A stretch of DNA of 64,000 nt from NCBI GenBank assembly GCA_037178975.1, contig JASJZH010000005.1, positions 5,208,001-5,272,000 on the forward strand, in the 5' to 3' direction. Positions within the stretch are counted from its first letter, which is position 1, and each line of letters begins with the position of its first letter. Under the pieces are notes generated by a model. That model searched no databases and was not told the DNA's origin. It worked only from the letters and a program-made list of their open reading frames with translations. Made by a program: the position numbers and the translations under genes. Of the stretch, positions 59,408 to 64,000 are shown in pieces. Source of the stretch: Oscheius tipulae. Its lineage: Eukaryota; Nematoda; Chromadorea; Rhabditida; Rhabditidae.

Positions 59408-60884
59408 CTAGAGAGGAATTCCGGCAACAACTTCTTCTGGGAGCTCTGAGAATGCGACCCGGATGAATCCGTTCTCTCCCCAGTCACGCCCCCAAGTATT
59501 ACTATAGATCCAATAGCGATTCTGGTTCTCAGCTCCCCATCCGATCAGCTTGGCACAGTGTCCATACAGCTGTTCAGAACGACCCTCTTGCGAAGAGTAG
59601 ATTCCGGTCTTGTAGTGCTGGAAGTCCTCGTAGAGGGTGAAACAAGCCAGCACGGGTCCATTGAGAAGCAGCTCCTTTTGTAAGAGTTCCGCAAACATTC
59701 TGGTCACGTCTCCCTGAAAATTCACTATCTCTATCTCACACTCAACTCACGTCTATGACTGCTCGATCCACCAACTTTTCGATTGTTGTTTTGACCGGAG
59801 TGAACTCTGAACTACCGTGTTCAGCCCGCATCCAGTAGGCTTTCCTGGCCCTATGTAAGTCTTCTCGGTACACGCCATCATACTCTGGACGACAGTGTCT
59901 CTCGCACTTGGGTGTTCTTTCTTTCGAATATTTGTTACTGGTACAGGGACTGCCGCAGTTCGGCTCGAAAGAGTACGGTCGGCAGCCTTCGTGAGAGCCA
60001 TAGGCTCCTCCGGAAACGATGCCTTCCTCCTTCCAGTAAGAAAAGGCCGAAAGTGCCCAGTGTGTTCCCTGACAGCCGCCACAGAGAGTACAACAAGAAG
60101 TCAAGTCCAACGAGCTGAGTTGATGCTGGTTGGTTCCGTTGGATTTGATGCAGAGACGGTCGCTCATCACAGAAGTGGCAGCTACTGCCCAACACGAACC
60201 GCATCCGGCTTGATTGGAAACCTGATGGACACTCCAACATTTTGGCCATCGGGTCCGGGAATCGAATTCTTTCGGGAGAGTCATGTTAATTCTTAAAACT
60301 GGTATGAGTTTCAAAGAACCAACAGTACCTCATCAATTCTTGCAAATGCTGCTCAGTATCCTGTAGCAAATGAGCCGGTTTGTTCTTGAACTTGTCCAGC
60401 AGTGTCCAAGCCGTAATGCTGTTACTCAAACTGCTCCCTTCTTGTGCCCTCACTGCATGCTTGTTGTACTTTGCCTTCCACAGTAGCTTCTTTCGATTTA
60501 CTTCGTGAACAATGTGATTGTGATACAACGTGTCACCAGCTGAATGTGGTCGTCCTTCTGCTAACCGACCAGTATGTCTGCAAATTAGAATGATTAGGCT
60601 GTTCCCTGTGACTCACAGATAAGTTTCAACGGCCACGCAGGCTAATATTATTATGAGGACGAGAACGCCGAAGATTATTACCTGAAAACTGAACATAATG
60701 AAACATCACCTTATACTGTTTCTCTACGTATCCATGTTTCCTCTTGACGTACCTGATAGAAGGAGCACGGATTTCTCTTATACTTGAAGCATTTCCTCTT
60801 TTTTCTCGGTGTAATAGGATCCACAAGAGTTCCGTCTGTATCGTCCGAGATGTCATCTGGAGCTGTTACCACCACGTGTGACAT
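59408..60884 (-). CDS. Membrane-anchored cathepsin B-like cysteine protease
   Basis: This multi-exon gene starts MSHVVVTAPDDISDDTDG after a ttttccag acceptor. A basic stretch (PRKKRKCFKYKR) precedes a transmembrane helix (VIIFGVLVLIIILACVAV), so the protein looks like type II membrane topology instead of having a normal signal peptide. The propeptide region includes ITAWTLLDKFKNKPAHL. The mature domain begins LPKEFDSRTRWPKC, with catalytic Cys in QAGCGSCWAVAA, His in YGHCAKLIGWG and Asn in YWIYSNTWGRDWGENGF. An occluding-loop-like region is present (GCRPYSFEPNCGSPC, KCERHC), typical of cathepsin B. The usual GGHA around the His reads YGHC. Substrates are unknown; extracellular or endolysosomal proteolysis is likely. 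It converges on BtpA with 30 bp between stops. Confidence 0.9.
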
Positions 60885-63800
60885 TATTGCTGGAAAACGA
60901 GTCTCATCGAAAGAAGGAGAAGAACAGCTGTACGAGTTATAATGTACTCGGGAGAATTTCTGAGGCCTTTTCATTACATAAATGGACTTAGGAAAGTGAC
61001 CATATATCACAGGAGATTGATGAAAGAGCACCCCTGAATAGAGGAGAGACTAAAGTTTGCGGAACTGAATAGCCTGTATTAGAAAAGGAGGATTTCTCTG
61101 AGAGGCTGAAGAACTAAATGAGTCTTGAAAAGGGCAAGGCTTTTAATGTGTCAATACAGAGAACCCTATCAACGTTAAAGAAGATGGAAGTCAACAGGGA
61201 ATCAAACTTTTCTAGATGGACTTTGCTTTACAATTAAACGGTTGAAAGAATAAGTAGACTTAGAAGTAGAGGATCGGAAATGTAGAGCCGAAAAAAATGC
61301 AACATTTTTCGAGACTTAGAGACATTTGTCTCCAAAAAAAACCATATTCCGATCCCTGCATAAATCAGTAAAAGAAGAATCAAGGCTGCTCGAAATTTGA
61401 GCCGATTCGTGCAAAAAACACTCTTCATTTTCTTCAAATGAGGCTTTGTCGGGGGCAAAACAAAGAAGCCCGGGGTATCATTTCGAAGAGGCTTCACCTA
61501 CTGTTACCTGGACACTGATTCAGTTAAGAAATGAACTGGATTAGACTGAAATGTTAGCACGATCTCTGGAGACTTATCGGGAATCAGGAAGTTTGTGAAG
61601 GGGGACTGAGTTTTCTACCTTGGAGCTGAAAAGATCATTTGCTGATTTGAGTTCGCCTAAATGCTTGAACATCTCTTTAAAACGGGTGTCCGGACCTTTT
61701 TTCGAGTATGAATTCTGACATGGGTCTTGTAGAGAAAAACTCGTTGGTGTATCTACAATGTGTTTTATCTGCGATTATCACCGAGAAATAAGGCTGTAAA
61801 GTTGTTCTCATAGAACAACATCTGTCACTTGACGGGGGCAGCCCCCGTCAGCAATTAATTCTGACTCGTCAAAAAATATAACAACTATGATAGTAATTAG
61901 TTGCTAGCTTTCGACTACTGAATTTAGTTGCTGCACCAAAACGCTGATACATTATCCCAAAAACTCTCTTATGAAATTTTCCTAGTCATAAATTCACAAC
62001 CTCCCAGTATAAGTAAACAGAAAAGACAGACAGACAAAGCTATCTTAACTGACATGTTAAACCGTCTAAACTCTAACTTTGGTGAGCTATAGAAAGGTCC
62101 GGACACTTGCTTTAAGTCAAAGCAAAATGCATCATAAATGCTTTGGGAGCGACCTGACTTGACGCCAATTAGGCGGCAAATCATGTAGTTACACATTCTC
62201 ACAGCCTCTAATCTCGTCACAGAGCGTCGTCATGGTAACAAAAATCTGAAGAGAGAGAATTGAGTCAAGCAGTTAAAGAATTTAAAGAACACTGAGGCCA
62301 GCACATGCAGAACAGATGGCCCGTATCCATTTGATAGAGTCTGGAGACGAAAAAGAGGATTGAATGGAGCACGTGGCTGCTGGAGTGAAAAGAACATTTT
62401 TAGCCCCCTTCTCTGCTGTTTTCTGCTCATTTCTGCCTGAATGGAGTGGATCCGAAGGGTGAGAAAGAGTAACGAGGCATCTGGAGAAGGAAGTTCTGGG
62501 CTGGAAAAAAGTGAGAGGTGTTCGCTATGCTCTTTGATTAGATTTGGTCACTGGTCTGAAGAAAAAGAAAAAAACTGCAATCACTCTGCCTCAGCCACTT
62601 ACAATTTAGATTATTTTGAAATAGCCCAATTCGAATGAAATAGAAGTTGCGTAGAAGAGTCTAGTGAAAAAGGAACCGCTGTTGCCGTTAGGCTCCTCGT
62701 CGCTAATTAGGTTATTCTTTGTAATCTGACTCAGAGCGAGAGGGAGTACTCTACAACTTTTGCGGAAGTCTATTAAAAGAGATAAGCAGAAAGGGTGGCA
62801 ACTTGAAAAAAAATAGCCAAGCGAAAGTAGACTGTTACCTGGACAATTGTTTTGAATTTGTTCCTCGGCGAAGGAGGAGAACCAAGCGGCGCAAACAGAC
62901 ACGGGACAAGGTCTCAGATTTCAGGGCCCGGGTGTTAATTCTGAGATCGAGTAAATTAGGAGCTCTGTTTGCACCTCGAGTTGTGCCTAGAGGGAAAGAA
63001 TTTGTGAGCAATCTCTCGCGGAAATGGAGCGATTCGGAGAAAAAGAGGCCTGTTGTTCATCAAAGTACCAAAGATTGTGAAGAGACAGGCACCCTTTAGC
63101 AAGTTTGGCTGATGCTCTAGTCGAGCTACCGTGTTAGGATCAACGTCCCCTCTTACTCTCCCTTTCAACCCCTCCCCCCCTCCCAGTTTTGCAATCACAC
63201 TTTTTTTTTCCACTATCTGCTTCTTTTCCACTTCTTGTGGACTCTTCCAAGAGATAAATAGACGCTCTGAGTCAGTTCCAACTCTTAAGTGTTACTCTAT
63301 ATGTCAATCATTGCCAAACTTCCGAAAGCAAGTCATAGATTTCATCATTCCTCTGAAACTTATAACCCTTATCATCCCAAAACATTTGTTATCTCATCAG
63401 AAGACCTATTTCTCATCTTATTTCTCAGACAGATTTCTCATCTCTATTTTTAGCGAATAACTGGGAAAAAAAATCAGCAAACATCCTTATTTCTGAAATG
63501 TCCAGCTTGCGCAGTTTTCGGTTTCCAAGGACCACCATAAAAAGTGTTGTTCGAAGCTGAGTATCGTCCAGCCGTAGAGTGAATTCTGAGCACTTGTTTT
63601 ATTCAAGACAAATATTTCTCACCGTTTCTAATGCATTGATGAGAAATTCAGTCGCTTTGCAAGTTTTAATTTCTCATTCTTGTGAGAAATTAAGAACAGG
63701 CGTGGCGACGTGCTTTTTGTTTTCTAGCCTACATAAGAGAGTGCCAGCTCCGTTTTCGAGGCACAGGGCTACGGTAATGTACACCAACCGTTTGAACTAC

Positions 63801-64000
63801 CCGTATTACTTACTTTGTGGTGCGCCTCAGCCCTAAATGTCAAAGCATCTTATCCAGTAGCACAACTTGTGTTCACGGGTATCAACTCTCTCCTTTTGTT
63901 AGACCAATCCTAATATGGTCTGTAAAAAAACTCTATTGTAAAGATTGTGAGCCACAGCTTTGTATTGGAACATTGTAATCGCACCTGTGACCATCATATG
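60885..64000. other. Terminal stretch without recognised genes
   Basis: No family could be recognised in this 3.1 kb. A minus-strand frame at 61234-61497 encodes one hydrophobic helix (AALILLLLIYAGIGIWFF), but no spliceable partner exon was found. Two hairpins lie at 61801-61850. A T-rich and C-rich run sits at 63150-63240. Confidence 0.4.
61801..61850. repeat. Two adjacent short perfect hairpins
   Basis: GTTGTTCT-CAT-AGAACAAC (61801-61819) has an 8 bp stem. TGACGGGGGC-A-GCCCCCGTCA (61830-61850) has a 10 bp GC-rich stem with a single-base loop. Confidence 0.75.

Noticed and set aside
61234-61497. Minus-strand frame with a helix resembling the first helix of a two-pore potassium channel
   Set aside because: The opening codon is not ATG, and no further channel exons (pore motif, other helices) follow before the cathepsin gene.
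1-64000. tRNA genes, CRISPR arrays, bacterial operons, retroviral or retrotransposon genes
   Set aside because: Looked for by eye on both strands. I saw no tRNA box pairs, regular spacers, ribosome binding sites, reverse transcriptase or integrase motifs. A tRNA or covariance-model scan would be needed to exclude RNA genes.

Overview
The window is compact, intron-rich animal nuclear DNA, most likely from a nematode. Introns are mostly about 30 to 80 bp with gt...ttttcag borders, genes lie close together on both strands, and there are no bacterial operons or ribosome binding sites. The strongest lineage marker is a gene at 26184-30047 (minus). It joins ground-like domains, known only from nematode hedgehog-related proteins, to a Hint autoprocessing domain. 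All exon joins were made by eye from translations, so outer limits are firmer than internal splice sites.

Left part (1-15150) is a dense block of conserved housekeeping genes. In order: the last exon of the splicing factor PLRG1 (+), a TANGO6/RTP1-type HEAT-repeat protein (+), a ZDHHC6-type palmitoyltransferase (-), a small coiled-coil protein that may be Mediator subunit 22 (-), the mitochondrial inner membrane peptidase IMMP2L (+), an aldo-keto reductase (-), a 0.77 kb element with terminal inverted repeats, ZPR1 (-) and a SMYD3-like SET/MYND methyltransferase (+).

Middle (15150-41200). A gene-poor stretch of about 8.5 kb holds one possible small cysteine-bearing gene. It is followed by a GnRH/AKH-type GPCR (+), the four-ground-domain Hint protein (-) with a 33-copy hexanucleotide repeat, a dead C-type lectin copy next to an intact mucin-stalked C-type lectin (+), a single-pass protein with a long Ala/Gln-rich coiled coil (-), and an OATP/SLCO transporter (+) whose tail carries three Y-V-N motifs.

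Right part (41200-64000). This holds a putative peptide precursor (+), a DYRK/HIPK-like kinase (-), a short acidic ORF (-), an unrecognised membrane-protein locus with a degenerate relative beside it (-), a secreted Pro/Gln-rich protein (+), a large mucin/REJ/GPS-like single-pass receptor (+) with a probable small gene nested antisense in one intron, a BtpA-family protein starting 19 bp after it (+), and a membrane-anchored cathepsin B-like protease (-). The last 3 kb shows no convincing gene but has two short perfect hairpins.

Many predicted products act at the cell surface or outside the cell (lectin, receptor, transporter, Hint protein, secreted proteins). I see no sign that they form one pathway.
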